Positions 47,381 to 56,521 of a stretch of 64,000 nt of DNA are shown here, in pieces. Both the position numbers and the translations under genes were made by a program. Source of the DNA: Prado023 sp963736425 (GTDB lineage: Bacteria; Actinomycetota; Actinomycetes; S36-B12; CAIYMF01); the NCBI GenBank assembly GCA_963736425.1, contig CAVTOX010000013.1, positions 1-64,000 on the forward strand. The letters are read 5' to 3'. Each line of letters starts with the position of its first letter. The stretch's first letter is position 1. The notes under the pieces were generated by a model, which saw only the letters and a list, made by a program, of their open reading frames with translations, made no database searches and was not told where the DNA came from.

Positions 47381-49050
47381 CGCTCGACGCGCAGTCGCGG
47401 GCCGGAGCCTACGGGCCCGGTCTGGGCGACCGGGTGGTGCTCGGGGACACCGGCCTGGTCGTCCGCGTGGACCGCGACGATCGCGGTACCGACGCCGACG
47501 AGCTGCTCCTCGGGTTCGCCAAGACCGGCCGCGACGGCATCGGCCTGCGTGCCGTGCGCACCGGTGAGTCCTGCGACCTCGTGGTGAGCAACGTGCTGCT
47601 GCTCGACCCCGTCCTGGGCATCCGCGCCACGAGCATCGGAATCCGGCAGGGGCGGGTGGTCGCCGTCGGCAAGGCGGGTAACCCCGACACGATGGACGGC
47701 GTCGACGTGGTCGTGGGCAGCGGCACCGCAGTCGTGTCCGGCGAGGGCCTGATCGCCACCCCAGGTGGCATCGACACCCACGTGCACCTGCTCTCGCCGC
47801 GGGTCTGCGAGGCCGAGTTGGCCTCGGGGATGACCACCGTGATCGGCCAGGAGATCGGGCCGTTCTGGGGTGTGGGCGTCGGCTCCGCGTGGATCCTGCG
47901 CACCGGCTACGGGGCATTCGACGACTACCCGCTGAACATCGGCCTGCTCGGACGGGGGTCCTCGAGCCGCCGCGACCCCCTGCACGAGGCCCTCGAGGCC
48001 GGGGTGTGCGGGTTCAAGGTGCACGAGGACACCGGCGCGCACCTGCGCACCCTCGACACCGCACTGTCCGTTGCCGAGGACTTCGACGTCGCGGTCGCGG
48101 TGCACACCGACGGGCTCAACGAGGGCCTGACCGTGGCCGACACCCTGACGGTCCTCGACGGCCGCGCCATCCACGCCTACCACGTCGAGGGCTGCGGCGG
48201 CGGGCACACCCCCGACGTGCTCAGCCTCGCCGGCGTCGACCACGTGCTCGCCTCATCGACGAACCCCACCCTGCCCTTCGGTCGCGACGCCGTCGCCGAG
48301 CACCACGCGATGATCCGCCACGTGCACGGCCTGCGCGCAGACCTGCCCGGGGATGCCGCACTGGCCGACGAGCGGGTGCGCGCTGCCACCATGGGCGCCG
48401 AGAACCTGCTCCACGACCTCGGCGTCATCCCCGTGACCTCCTCCGACGCCCAGGGGATGGGCCGCGCCGGCGAGACCTGGCGACGGACCTTCGGACTGGC
48501 CTCCGTGCTGCGCGGCCGCACAACCGAGGACAGGAACGACAACGCCCGGGTCCTCCGCTACCTGGCCAAGCTGACGATCAACCCCGCCCGCGTCCACGGA
48601 CTCGACCCCTACGTCGGCAGCCTCGAGGTGGGCAAGGTCGCCGACATCGTGCTCTGGGAGCCCGCCTTCTTCGGCGCCAAGCCGTTCCTCGTGCTGAAAT
48701 CCGGCTTCCCCGCCTGGGGCCTCACCGGTGACCCCAACGCCGCGATCGACGGCGCCCAACCCCGCGTCCTCGACCGCCAGTTCGGCGGGCACGGGGCGAC
48801 GGCAGCCGAGCTGTCACTGCTGTTCGTCAACCAGGCCGCATTCGCAGCGGGCACGAGCGCTGTCCCGACCCGCCGGCAGCTGGCGCCCGTCTCGGGCTGC
48901 CGAACCGTGCGGCTCTCGTCGATGGCCCACCACGGAACCATCGGTCCGGTCACAGTCGACCCCCACACCGGCCAGACCCGCTTCCGGGGCGAGCTCCTGG
49001 AGATGGCCCCCGTCGATCGGGCGCCGCTCCAGCAGCTCTACCACCTGTGA
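47377..49050 (+). CDS. ureC: Urease alpha subunit, divergent active-site flap
   Basis: 557 residues of the amidohydrolase fold. The nickel ligands are kept: DTHVHL (two His), GFKVHED (the carbamylated Lys, then His), VAVHTDGLN, EGCGGGHTPD and SSDAQ (Asp). The flap differs from classical UreC: where MVCHHL is expected, the aligned stretch reads MIRHVHGL, so the flap Cys is Val while the catalytic His is retained. Other family blocks (SSTNPTLPF, KLTINPARVHG) are present. It would hydrolyse urea to ammonia and carbamate if nickel is loaded. Metallochaperone genes are absent nearby. Confidence 0.88.
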   Translation: MTLDAQSRAGAYGPGLGDRVVLGDTGLVVRVDRDDRGTDADELLLGFAKTGRDGIGLRAVRTGESCDLVVSNVLLLDPVLGIRATSIGIRQGRVVAVGKAGNPDTMDGVDVVVGSGTAVVSGEGLIATPGGIDTHVHLLSPRVCEAELASGMTTVIGQEIGPFWGVGVGSAWILRTGYGAFDDYPLNIGLLGRGSSSRRDPLHEALEAGVCGFKVHEDTGAHLRTLDTALSVAEDFDVAVAVHTDGLNEGLTVADTLTVLDGRAIHAYHVEGCGGGHTPDVLSLAGVDHVLASSTNPTLPFGRDAVAEHHAMIRHVHGLRADLPGDAALADERVRAATMGAENLLHDLGVIPVTSSDAQGMGRAGETWRRTFGLASVLRGRTTEDRNDNARVLRYLAKLTINPARVHGLDPYVGSLEVGKVADIVLWEPAFFGAKPFLVLKSGFPAWGLTGDPNAAIDGAQPRVLDRQFGGHGATAAELSLLFVNQAAFAAGTSAVPTRRQLAPVSGCRTVRLSSMAHHGTIGPVTVDPHTGQTRFRGELLEMAPVDRAPLQQLYHL

Positions 49051-49114
49051 GACGCCGTTCCGTGGGGAACCGGAAGGTGAACACCTCGCACCCGGTGCCC
49101 GGGTTCTGCTGAGC

Positions 49115-50555
49115 TCACGCGTCGATCGGTACGCCGCCGCCCTCGATGTCGGAGCGCTGGACGCGGCCGTCCTTGATGGCGGTGAGCAGGGCGCGGAAGT
49201 CGTGGCTGTTCTGGTCGGCGTAGGTGCCGGCGAACTCGATCATGGCCTTGTCGAAGGATGCCCCCGACCCGAGGTACGCGGCCAGGGCCTTGGGCGCACC
49301 GGACCGGGCGTGCGCCCGGGCCAGGGTCCACCCGCAGATCCGGGCGTAGACGTGGAACCCCACCAGGTCCATGGTCTCCAGGTCCGCGGAGGTCTTCCAG
49401 TCCCACATCTGGCGGACGTAGAAGTCGACCAGGTCACCTGTGGGGGTGGTGGCCGTGACCCAGCCCAGCAGGACATCGCTGGCCGCCTGGATCATCCGCT
49501 GGCCCTCCACGACCCGCTGACCGTGCTGCGCGAAGGCGCTGGCCGGGAGCACCGACTCCAGGACCGAGGGCCCGGCCTGCTTGAGCTGAAGCACCAGGTC
49601 GTCGTTGTCGTCGTCGTCGTTGACGAGCAGGGCGATGAAGCACCTGGTGCCCACGCTTCCGACGCCGACCACCTTGCGGGCGGCACCGACCGTATGGAAC
49701 CCGCGCATGAGCGCCGCCCGATCCGGGGACAGGGTGGTGGTGTAGTTGGCCAGCACCTGCTCCAGGTAGGCGCTCACCGCCACCTCATCGGCGCCCTGGG
49801 CCAGGTCCTCGACCGACACGATCTGCGGCGGTTGACTGATCAGGCGCAGCGCACCGTCCGGGCCGACCTGGGTGTACCGCGAGACCGCCTTGGCGCTGGT
49901 CCTGGCCTGCCCCTTGTCGATCACCTTGCGCATCTTCGCGACCCGGGAGGCATCGACCTCGGTCCCCCACCGGTCCAGCAGCCCCTGGGCTGTCATCCGG
50001 GCGTACCACACGTCCAGTCGGCTCATCGCCGCGAACTGGGCCACCGTGGTGCGGTAGGTCGCGGCGACGGCGCGGACGAGCTCGTCCTGCTCCTTGACGG
50101 AGAACCCCTTGTGCCGGGCCGCAACCGCGAAGCTGGCGACCAACCGCTGCACATCCCACTCGAACGGCCCGGGCAGAGTCTCGTCGAAGTCGTTGAGGTC
50201 GAAGATCATCGTCCGATCAGGCGAGCCGAAGCCCCCGAAGTTCGCCAGGTGCGCGTCGCCGGTGAGTTGCACCGTCAGGTCCGTGTGCTCCCGGCTGCCC
50301 AGGTCGCAGGCCATGATGGCCGCAGCACCCCGGTAGAACGCGAACTCAGAGGTGGTCATCCGCTCGTAGCGCAGCGGCACCAGATCGGGCACCCTGCCGA
50401 CCTCCTGCGCCTGCAGCAGACCCACCGGATCGGGCCTGTCGACCTGCGCGCACCCACGCACCCAGACCGGACCGAGGGACCCGCTTGCGGGCCTGCCGCC
50501 CCACCTCCCACTGCTGCGCCTTCGCACTGAGATTCACGTTGTTCGGGTCAGCCAT
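49115..50555 (-). CDS. DUF2252 family protein, interrupted by a frameshift
   Basis: A frame-corrected protein of about 479 residues. The N-terminal GRQARKRVPRSG and DRPDPVGLLQAQ lead into ELVPLRYERM-type sequence. FYRGAAAIMACDLG, GDAHLANFGGFGSPDRTMIFDLNDFDET (kinase-like catalytic and metal-binding Asp/His/Asn) and VVGVGSVGTRCFIALL are the DUF2252 hallmarks. The fold resembles aminoglycoside-phosphotransferase-type kinases, but no substrate is known. The frame breaks at about 50446-50455, between the basic N-terminus and DRPDPV. GGAGGATCC precedes the ATG. Confidence 0.85.
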
Positions 50556-50630
50556 GGATCCTCCTCAAGGAGCAGCAGGGTACTTCCGTGGCCCCGCCCG
50601 CGGCCAGCCGCCGCGACAGGCCCGGGTCGC

Positions 50631-51902
50631 TCACTCGAGGATGGCCGCCTTGCCGGTGCCGGCGACCCAGACCTCCCCGGTCGTCGGATCGACGGCCAGC
50701 GTCGACTCGCCCTCGAACGCGATGGGGTCGCCAAACTCACGGGTTCCGGTGTCCAGCGCGCGAACCCCGGACGCCGGCCCTCCGATCACCGACAGGTAGA
50801 CCGTCCCCGCCGCGGGGTCGCACGCCCAGCTCCACACCACCATGCCCGGCACGTCCACGGTGTCGACGACCTCGCCGACACCGGGATCCACCACGAAGAC
50901 CGAGCCCCGGACAGCGCCGCCGGCGGGTACTGCGGCCCAGCGGGCACCGGGGCTGACCTGCGTGCGCCCAGCCGGGACGATGACCGGCTCGGTCGGGCCG
51001 AGCGCGCCCACCGGGACGTCGGGGTCCATCGCGGCATCCGGGTCCGGTGTCCGTGGCGCGCTTCCTGACACGTAGACCAGCCCGGTCGTGGGATCGACCA
51101 CCGGCGCGCCCAGGTAGAACATGCAGTTGGGGCACGGCTGGTCCAACCCGGGCATCACCTGCACGGCCCGCACCACCTCGCGCCGCGCGCCATCGATCAC
51201 CAGCATCCGGCCCCGGCCGCCGTTCTCAACGACGAGGACCCGCCCACGGACCGGGTCGAGCGCGAGCCACGCACCCTCCTCGACATCGACCGGGATCCGG
51301 GCCAGGACCTGGCCCGAGGCGCCGTCGACCACCGCCACTCGGGCCGATTCCTCCTCGGTGGACCCCTCCTCCATCACCCAGAGCAGGCCGGTCGTCGGGT
51401 CGACAGCGATCGCCCACAGGGTCGCGCCGTCCACCTCGATCGTCCGGGTGATCGCGTGCGACGCGGCGTCGATCACCGTGATCAACTCTCCCTGGGCCCC
51501 GCCGCGGGTCGCGTAGAGGACCCCCGCCCACGGGTCGGCTGCGACGCGCGGGGAGTTCCCCGGCAGGCTGACCTCGGCGACGGTCTCCCGGGTGGCCAGG
51601 TCGAGCACCTGCAGGGAGCCGTCCACGTTCACGAACGCCTCGCCGACGACGGGATCGAGCTCGACGCCGGTCACGAAGCCGTCCGCGATCGGCCAGCTGA
51701 CCGCCACCTGCGACACTGCCGACCGCGTCTGGTCGACGAGGAGGTCCGCCGGCGCGGGGCGGGTCGGCCCAGGGGTCGTCGGCGCTGACGGGCTTGCTGA
51801 CCCCGCGTCGGACGGTGTCGCCGTCCCGTCGCCCTCCCGGCACCCGGCGGCCAGCAACCCCACCGCCACGACCAGCGCGGCGACGCGCCACACACAGGAC
51901 AT
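50631..51902 (-). CDS. Lipoprotein with a beta-propeller (YVTN/NHL-like repeats)
   Basis: 423 residues. The signal peptide VAALVVAVGLLAAGC ends in a lipobox with Cys near residue 21. A Ser/Thr/Pro spacer follows, then about six repeats of the form VDPTTGLLWV / LDPVRGRVLVV / VDPTTGEVWVAG, as in YVTN or NHL beta-propellers. CPNCMF in the fourth blade is unusual for the fold and could bind metal. Probably anchored outside the cell, possibly as a protein-binding scaffold. Divergent from glgB. Confidence 0.78.
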   Translation of the reverse strand: MSCVWRVAALVVAVGLLAAGCREGDGTATPSDAGSASPSAPTTPGPTRPAPADLLVDQTRSAVSQVAVSWPIADGFVTGVELDPVVGEAFVNVDGSLQVLDLATRETVAEVSLPGNSPRVAADPWAGVLYATRGGAQGELITVIDAASHAITRTIEVDGATLWAIAVDPTTGLLWVMEEGSTEEESARVAVVDGASGQVLARIPVDVEEGAWLALDPVRGRVLVVENGGRGRMLVIDGARREVVRAVQVMPGLDQPCPNCMFYLGAPVVDPTTGLVYVSGSAPRTPDPDAAMDPDVPVGALGPTEPVIVPAGRTQVSPGARWAAVPAGGAVRGSVFVVDPGVGEVVDTVDVPGMVVWSWACDPAAGTVYLSVIGGPASGVRALDTGTREFGDPIAFEGESTLAVDPTTGEVWVAGTGKAAILE

Positions 51903-52071
51903 CCGCCTGCCCCAGGCACCTGCTGTCGGCACGCCTCCAGCATGCTCCCGGCAGCCGGCGCGAGGGTAGAGCAGCAGGTCCCGCGGCGCCTGAGGAGGCG
52001 GAAGGGGCGCGGGGTATCTTCGATACGAGGACCGGGCGGGGCGTGCAATGGCTCGAGGACAGGGAGTTCGG

Positions 52072-53967
52072 ATGCGTGATCCGGTGGGTGGATTGACTGG
52101 TCGGGATCTTGACCGATTCCACGGCGGCACTGACACGGCATGCTGGCGGTCCCTGGGCTCACACGTCGTCACGATGCCTGCTGAGGAGGGAGGCGAGGTC
52201 CGGGGGACCCGGTTCGCGGTCTGGGCGCCGAACGCGCAGGAGGTTCGGGTCAAGAGCGACTTCAACTCCTGGGCTGGCGACTCGATGGCCCTCGTACCCG
52301 GCACCGGGGTGTGGGCGGTGTTCGTCGAGGGCGTCGGCGAGGGGGCCCTGTACAAGTACGACGTCCTGGGAGCCGACGGTGTGTGGCGGGAGAAGGTCGA
52401 CCCGATGGCCCGGTTCGCCGAGACGGCCCCCTCGAACGCGTCCATCGTCCACGAGACCCATTACGCCTGGGGCGATGACCAGTGGATGGCCGAGCGCCCC
52501 ACCTTCGCTGCCCAGGAGTCCCCTGTCTCGATCTACGAGGTGCACCTGGGGTCGTGGCGCGCGGGGCTGACCTACCTGGACCTGGCCGATGCGCTCGTCG
52601 AGTACGTGACGTCGATGGGCTACACCCATGTCGAGTTCATGCCGATCACCGAGCATCCCCTGGTGGCCTCGTGGGGGTACCAGGTGACCGGCTTCTTCGC
52701 GCCGCAGTCCCGCCTCGGCCGCCCCGACGAGCTGCGCCACCTCATCGACAGGCTGCATCAGGCCGGCGTCGGAGTGATCCTCGACTGGGTCCCGGGGCAC
52801 TTCCCGAAGGACGACTGGGCGTTGGGTCGCTTCGACGGCACTGCCCTGTACGAGCATCCCGACCACCGGCTGGGTGAGCACAAGGAGTGGGGCACCTACG
52901 TCTTCAACTTCGCGCGCTACGAGGTGCGGTCGTTCCTGGTCTCCAGCGCGCTGTACTGGCTGACCGAGTTCCACTTCGACGCGCTGCGGGTCGACGCGGT
53001 GGCCTCGATGGTGTACCTCGACTACGGCCGGCAGCCCGGCGAGTGGGTCCCGAACACACACGGCGGCAACGAGTACCTCGAGGCCATCGACTTCCTCAAG
53101 CACCTGAACCACACGGTGGCCGACCAGGTGCCCGGCGTGGTGATGATCGCCGAGGAGTCCACCGCGTTCCATGGAGTCACCCGGCCGCTGTCCGAGGGCG
53201 GCCTGGGGTTCGACTTCAAGTGGAACATGGGCTGGATGAACGACACGCTGCGATACCTGGCGCTCGACCCGTTCCACCGGCAGTACGACCACCACGACAT
53301 GACCTTCGCGATGCTCTACCAGTACACCGAGCACTACATCCTGCCGATCAGCCACGACGAGGTCGTCCACGGCAAGGGGTCGATGGTCAACAAGATCCCG
53401 CAGGACCCGTGGCGGCAGTTCGCCACCCTGCGTGCCTACTACGCCTTCATGTGGGCGTTCCCCGGCAAGAAGGTCCTGTTCATGGGGTGCGACTTCGGGC
53501 AGCGCCGCGAGTGGAGTGAGGAGGCCAGCCTGGAGTGGTGGGTGACCGACCTGTCGGACCACCGCGGCCTGCAGCGCCTGGTCCGGGACCTCAACACCCT
53601 GTACCGGTCCCATCCGGCCCTGTACCGGCTCGACAGTGACCCAGCGGGCTTCCGGTGGATCAACAACCACGATGCCGGCGCCAACACGTTCTCCTGGCTC
53701 CGCTTCGACGATCGCGACGAGCAGGTCGCCTGCGTCATCAACTTCTCCCCGCAGCCCTGGACCAGCCACCGCATCGGGCTGCCCGAGGCCGGCACCTGGA
53801 CCGAGATCTTCAACTCCGACGACGCGGTCTACGGCGGGACCGCCACGTTCAGCAACTCCGGCCCGGTCATGGCCACCGCCGACCCCTACGACGACCTCCC
53901 GGCCAGCGCCACGATCGTCGTCCCACCCATGGGAGCGGTGTTCCTCACGCGCGAACGGGCGACCTGA
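52072..53967 (+). CDS. glgB: 1,4-alpha-glucan branching enzyme
   Basis: 631 residues. An N-terminal CBM48/E-set domain (FAVWAPNAQEVRVKSDFNSW) precedes the GH13 barrel. The motifs are IYEVHLGSWR, ILDWVPGHFP (region I), DALRVDAVASM (Asp nucleophile near 308), VMIAEEST (Glu near 361) and ISHDEVVHGKGS (region IV). It makes alpha-1,6 branches in glycogen. The ATG at 52072 has AGGGAG 5 nt upstream; an ATG at 52048 is also in frame. It converges on treY with 8 nt between stops. Confidence 0.93.
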   Translation: MRDPVGGLTGRDLDRFHGGTDTACWRSLGSHVVTMPAEEGGEVRGTRFAVWAPNAQEVRVKSDFNSWAGDSMALVPGTGVWAVFVEGVGEGALYKYDVLGADGVWREKVDPMARFAETAPSNASIVHETHYAWGDDQWMAERPTFAAQESPVSIYEVHLGSWRAGLTYLDLADALVEYVTSMGYTHVEFMPITEHPLVASWGYQVTGFFAPQSRLGRPDELRHLIDRLHQAGVGVILDWVPGHFPKDDWALGRFDGTALYEHPDHRLGEHKEWGTYVFNFARYEVRSFLVSSALYWLTEFHFDALRVDAVASMVYLDYGRQPGEWVPNTHGGNEYLEAIDFLKHLNHTVADQVPGVVMIAEESTAFHGVTRPLSEGGLGFDFKWNMGWMNDTLRYLALDPFHRQYDHHDMTFAMLYQYTEHYILPISHDEVVHGKGSMVNKIPQDPWRQFATLRAYYAFMWAFPGKKVLFMGCDFGQRREWSEEASLEWWVTDLSDHRGLQRLVRDLNTLYRSHPALYRLDSDPAGFRWINNHDAGANTFSWLRFDDRDEQVACVINFSPQPWTSHRIGLPEAGTWTEIFNSDDAVYGGTATFSNSGPVMATADPYDDLPASATIVVPPMGAVFLTRERAT

Positions 53968-53975
53968 CGCAGTCG

Positions 53976-56498
53976 CTACCCCACTCCCCGGGCTGACTCG
54001 TCGATCCTCGCGAGCAGTGCCACGGGGCGCGTTGCCAGCATCGGGGCCAGAGCCTGGGGTCCGCCGTCGAGCGGCGCCGCAGCGGGCCCGTCCAGGACGT
54101 TGCGCCACACGCCCTCGGGCAGGACGACCGTGTGCTCGCGCCAGCCACCCGAACGGGTCAGGGAGGCGGTGAGCCGACTCACGAGGGTGATCGCCCGGGG
54201 CTGGTGCTCCTCGGTCCGGGCGAACGCCACGGCGTGGGCGGTGGAGGTGGGCAGGGGCAGGTAGCCGGCGCCCCCGCCGACGAAGGCGCCCGGGATCGCC
54301 CGGCGCAGGCGCAACGCAGCGGCGGTGAGCGCGAGCTTCTCGTCGGCCAGACCCCGCGCGTCCGCCCCGGCATCCAGCCGGCGCAGGCGCTCGGCCAGAG
54401 CGCTGGTGTCGACTGGGCCGCGGTTGTCGGGGTCGACCAGGGCGATCACCTGCGACTCGGTTCCCTGGTAGACGTCGGCCACACCCGGCAGCGTCAGCTG
54501 CACCAGCTTGGTCCCGAGGACGGCGGCCCGCACCGCGGGGGCCACGCGGGCAACCCACCCGTCGAAGGCCTGCGCCACCTCCGGGTCGGTGACCACGTGG
54601 GTGACGAAATCGGTGAGCGCATCCTCCGCGGCATCGTCCGGCAAGGACCATGAGGTCCAGGTCTTGGCCTCCCTGCTGGCCTTGACCATGTAGGCCGCCA
54701 ACCGTCCGGCACCGATCGGACCATCCTCGGTCCAGGTCCCGGCCACGGTCTGCCACAGCAGGTTCTCGGTCCGGCCATCGACACCAGGGGGGCGTCGCCC
54801 GGCGGTGAGTTGCTGCAGCCTGCCGACCAGCTCGCCCCATTCCTGGGCGTACTGGCTGAGGACGCCCAGGCGTGCCCGGACGTCCTCCCCGCGCTTCGTG
54901 TCGTGGGTCGACCCGGCGGTCATCGTGGTCGGGATCGAGCTCGAGGCGTACTGGGCCCACGCGTGCAGCGCGTCGGGCGTGATCGCGAAGCGCTGCGGGG
55001 CTCCGCCGACCTCGCACAGGCTGGTCAGGTGCGTCCACCGGTAGAACGCGGTGTCCTCGACCCCCTTGGCCATGACAGCGCCGGTGACCTGCTGGAATCG
55101 GACGACGAGCTCGGCCCGTTCCGTCGGCGTCTGCATTGCGATGCCGATCTGCCGGCCCAGGAGCAGGTCCACGACCACCTGCAGTGTGTCGTGCCGTCGA
55201 GGATCCAGCACGGCCCGGGCCCGCTGGGCAGTCGCGGCCATGACGTCCTCGCTGATCCGGCTCGGCGCCTCGCCCGGGACGACGTAGGCCCGATAGCGGT
55301 CGAGTTCCACGAGGAGCGCCACCACGCACTCCTGCAGCGACGCCCGGGCGTGCTCGCGAAGCCGCTCGTCGGACTGACAGATGTCGGCCAGCAGGGAGGT
55401 CAGCCGCTCCACCTCCGCCTGCAGCAGGGTCGTGACGATCTCGCGCTTCGCCTGCGTGACCATGTCCGGCAGGTCGCCGCGCACGTCCCCGGTGAGCTTC
55501 TCCATGAGGGCGCCCAGGGGCCGGTCCCCAGCAGGGTCCACGAACAGCGACTGGACCCGCCACAGGGCGTCGTAGCCGGTCGTCCCGGCGACCTGCCACT
55601 CGGGCGGGATCTGTTCGTCGGCCTCGAGGATCTTCTCGGCCACGACCCACGCCCCACCGGTCGCGCGGGCCAGGCGGGCGAAGTACTGGCGAGGGTCGGC
55701 CAGGCCGTCGGGGTGGTCGATCCGGAACCCGTCGATGTGCCCGGCGCGGACCAGCTCGAGCAGCAGTCCGTGCGTGGCGTCGAACACGTCGTCGTCCTCG
55801 ACACGGATCGCAATCAGCGCTCTCACGTCGAAGAACCTGCGGTAGTTCAACTCGGTGTCCGCGGTGTGCCAGTGCGCCAGCCGGTAGTGCTGGCGGTCCA
55901 CCAGCTCGGCCAGGGGCAGGTCCTCGGTGCCGGGGAGCACCGGCAGCACATGGTCGTAGTACCGAAGGACGGGCCGGGGCCGGTCACCGTGGCCCGGGAT
56001 GGCGATCCTGTCCAGTGCCAGCTGCCCGGCCCCGAGGATCTCCTCGATCGTCGCACCGAGGATGGGCATCAGGACGCGGCCGTTGGCAGCGGCCCAGTCG
56101 ACGTCGAACCACGAGGCGAACGGCGAGTCCCGACCCTCGGCCAGGACTGACCAGAACGCCCGGTTGTGGTACTCGGGAGTCGGGATGGCCATGTGGTTGG
56201 GGACCACGTCCACGATGATGCCCAGGCCCCGGGCGTGTGCGGCGTCCGCCAGCCGCTCGAATGCCGCCCGCCCACCCAGGACCTCGCTGAGGTGGAGGTG
56301 GTCGACCACGTCATAGCCATGCGTGGATCCCGGCGCGGCCTGCAGGATCGGCGACAGGTACAGGTCGGTGACCCCCAGGGCCACGTAGTAGTCCAGCCGC
56401 GACCGGACGTCGTCGAAGGACAGGTCCGGTCCGAGTTGGAGCCGGTAGGTCGATACCGGTACACGATGCCTGGCGCCGTGGAGGGCGCGCTCAGCCAT
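53976..56498 (-). CDS. treY: Malto-oligosyltrehalose synthase
   Basis: 840 residues, intact. GH13-type motifs: STYRLQLGPDLSFDDV at the N-terminus, VVPNHMA (region I), GFRIDHPDGLADP (Asp nucleophile), VVAEKILEADE (Glu) and STHDTKRGEDVRAR (region IV). It converts the reducing end of maltodextrins to a trehalose unit, normally released by TreZ. treZ is not seen in the window, although glgX and treY are adjacent (23-nt gap) and co-directional, as in typical treX-treY-treZ sets. Confidence 0.93.
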   Translation of the reverse strand: MAERALHGARHRVPVSTYRLQLGPDLSFDDVRSRLDYYVALGVTDLYLSPILQAAPGSTHGYDVVDHLHLSEVLGGRAAFERLADAAHARGLGIIVDVVPNHMAIPTPEYHNRAFWSVLAEGRDSPFASWFDVDWAAANGRVLMPILGATIEEILGAGQLALDRIAIPGHGDRPRPVLRYYDHVLPVLPGTEDLPLAELVDRQHYRLAHWHTADTELNYRRFFDVRALIAIRVEDDDVFDATHGLLLELVRAGHIDGFRIDHPDGLADPRQYFARLARATGGAWVVAEKILEADEQIPPEWQVAGTTGYDALWRVQSLFVDPAGDRPLGALMEKLTGDVRGDLPDMVTQAKREIVTTLLQAEVERLTSLLADICQSDERLREHARASLQECVVALLVELDRYRAYVVPGEAPSRISEDVMAATAQRARAVLDPRRHDTLQVVVDLLLGRQIGIAMQTPTERAELVVRFQQVTGAVMAKGVEDTAFYRWTHLTSLCEVGGAPQRFAITPDALHAWAQYASSSIPTTMTAGSTHDTKRGEDVRARLGVLSQYAQEWGELVGRLQQLTAGRRPPGVDGRTENLLWQTVAGTWTEDGPIGAGRLAAYMVKASREAKTWTSWSLPDDAAEDALTDFVTHVVTDPEVAQAFDGWVARVAPAVRAAVLGTKLVQLTLPGVADVYQGTESQVIALVDPDNRGPVDTSALAERLRRLDAGADARGLADEKLALTAAALRLRRAIPGAFVGGGAGYLPLPTSTAHAVAFARTEEHQPRAITLVSRLTASLTRSGGWREHTVVLPEGVWRNVLDGPAAAPLDGGPQALAPMLATRPVALLARIDESARGVG

Positions 56499-56521
56499 GG
56501 ATCACCGCGTCCATCGACGGA

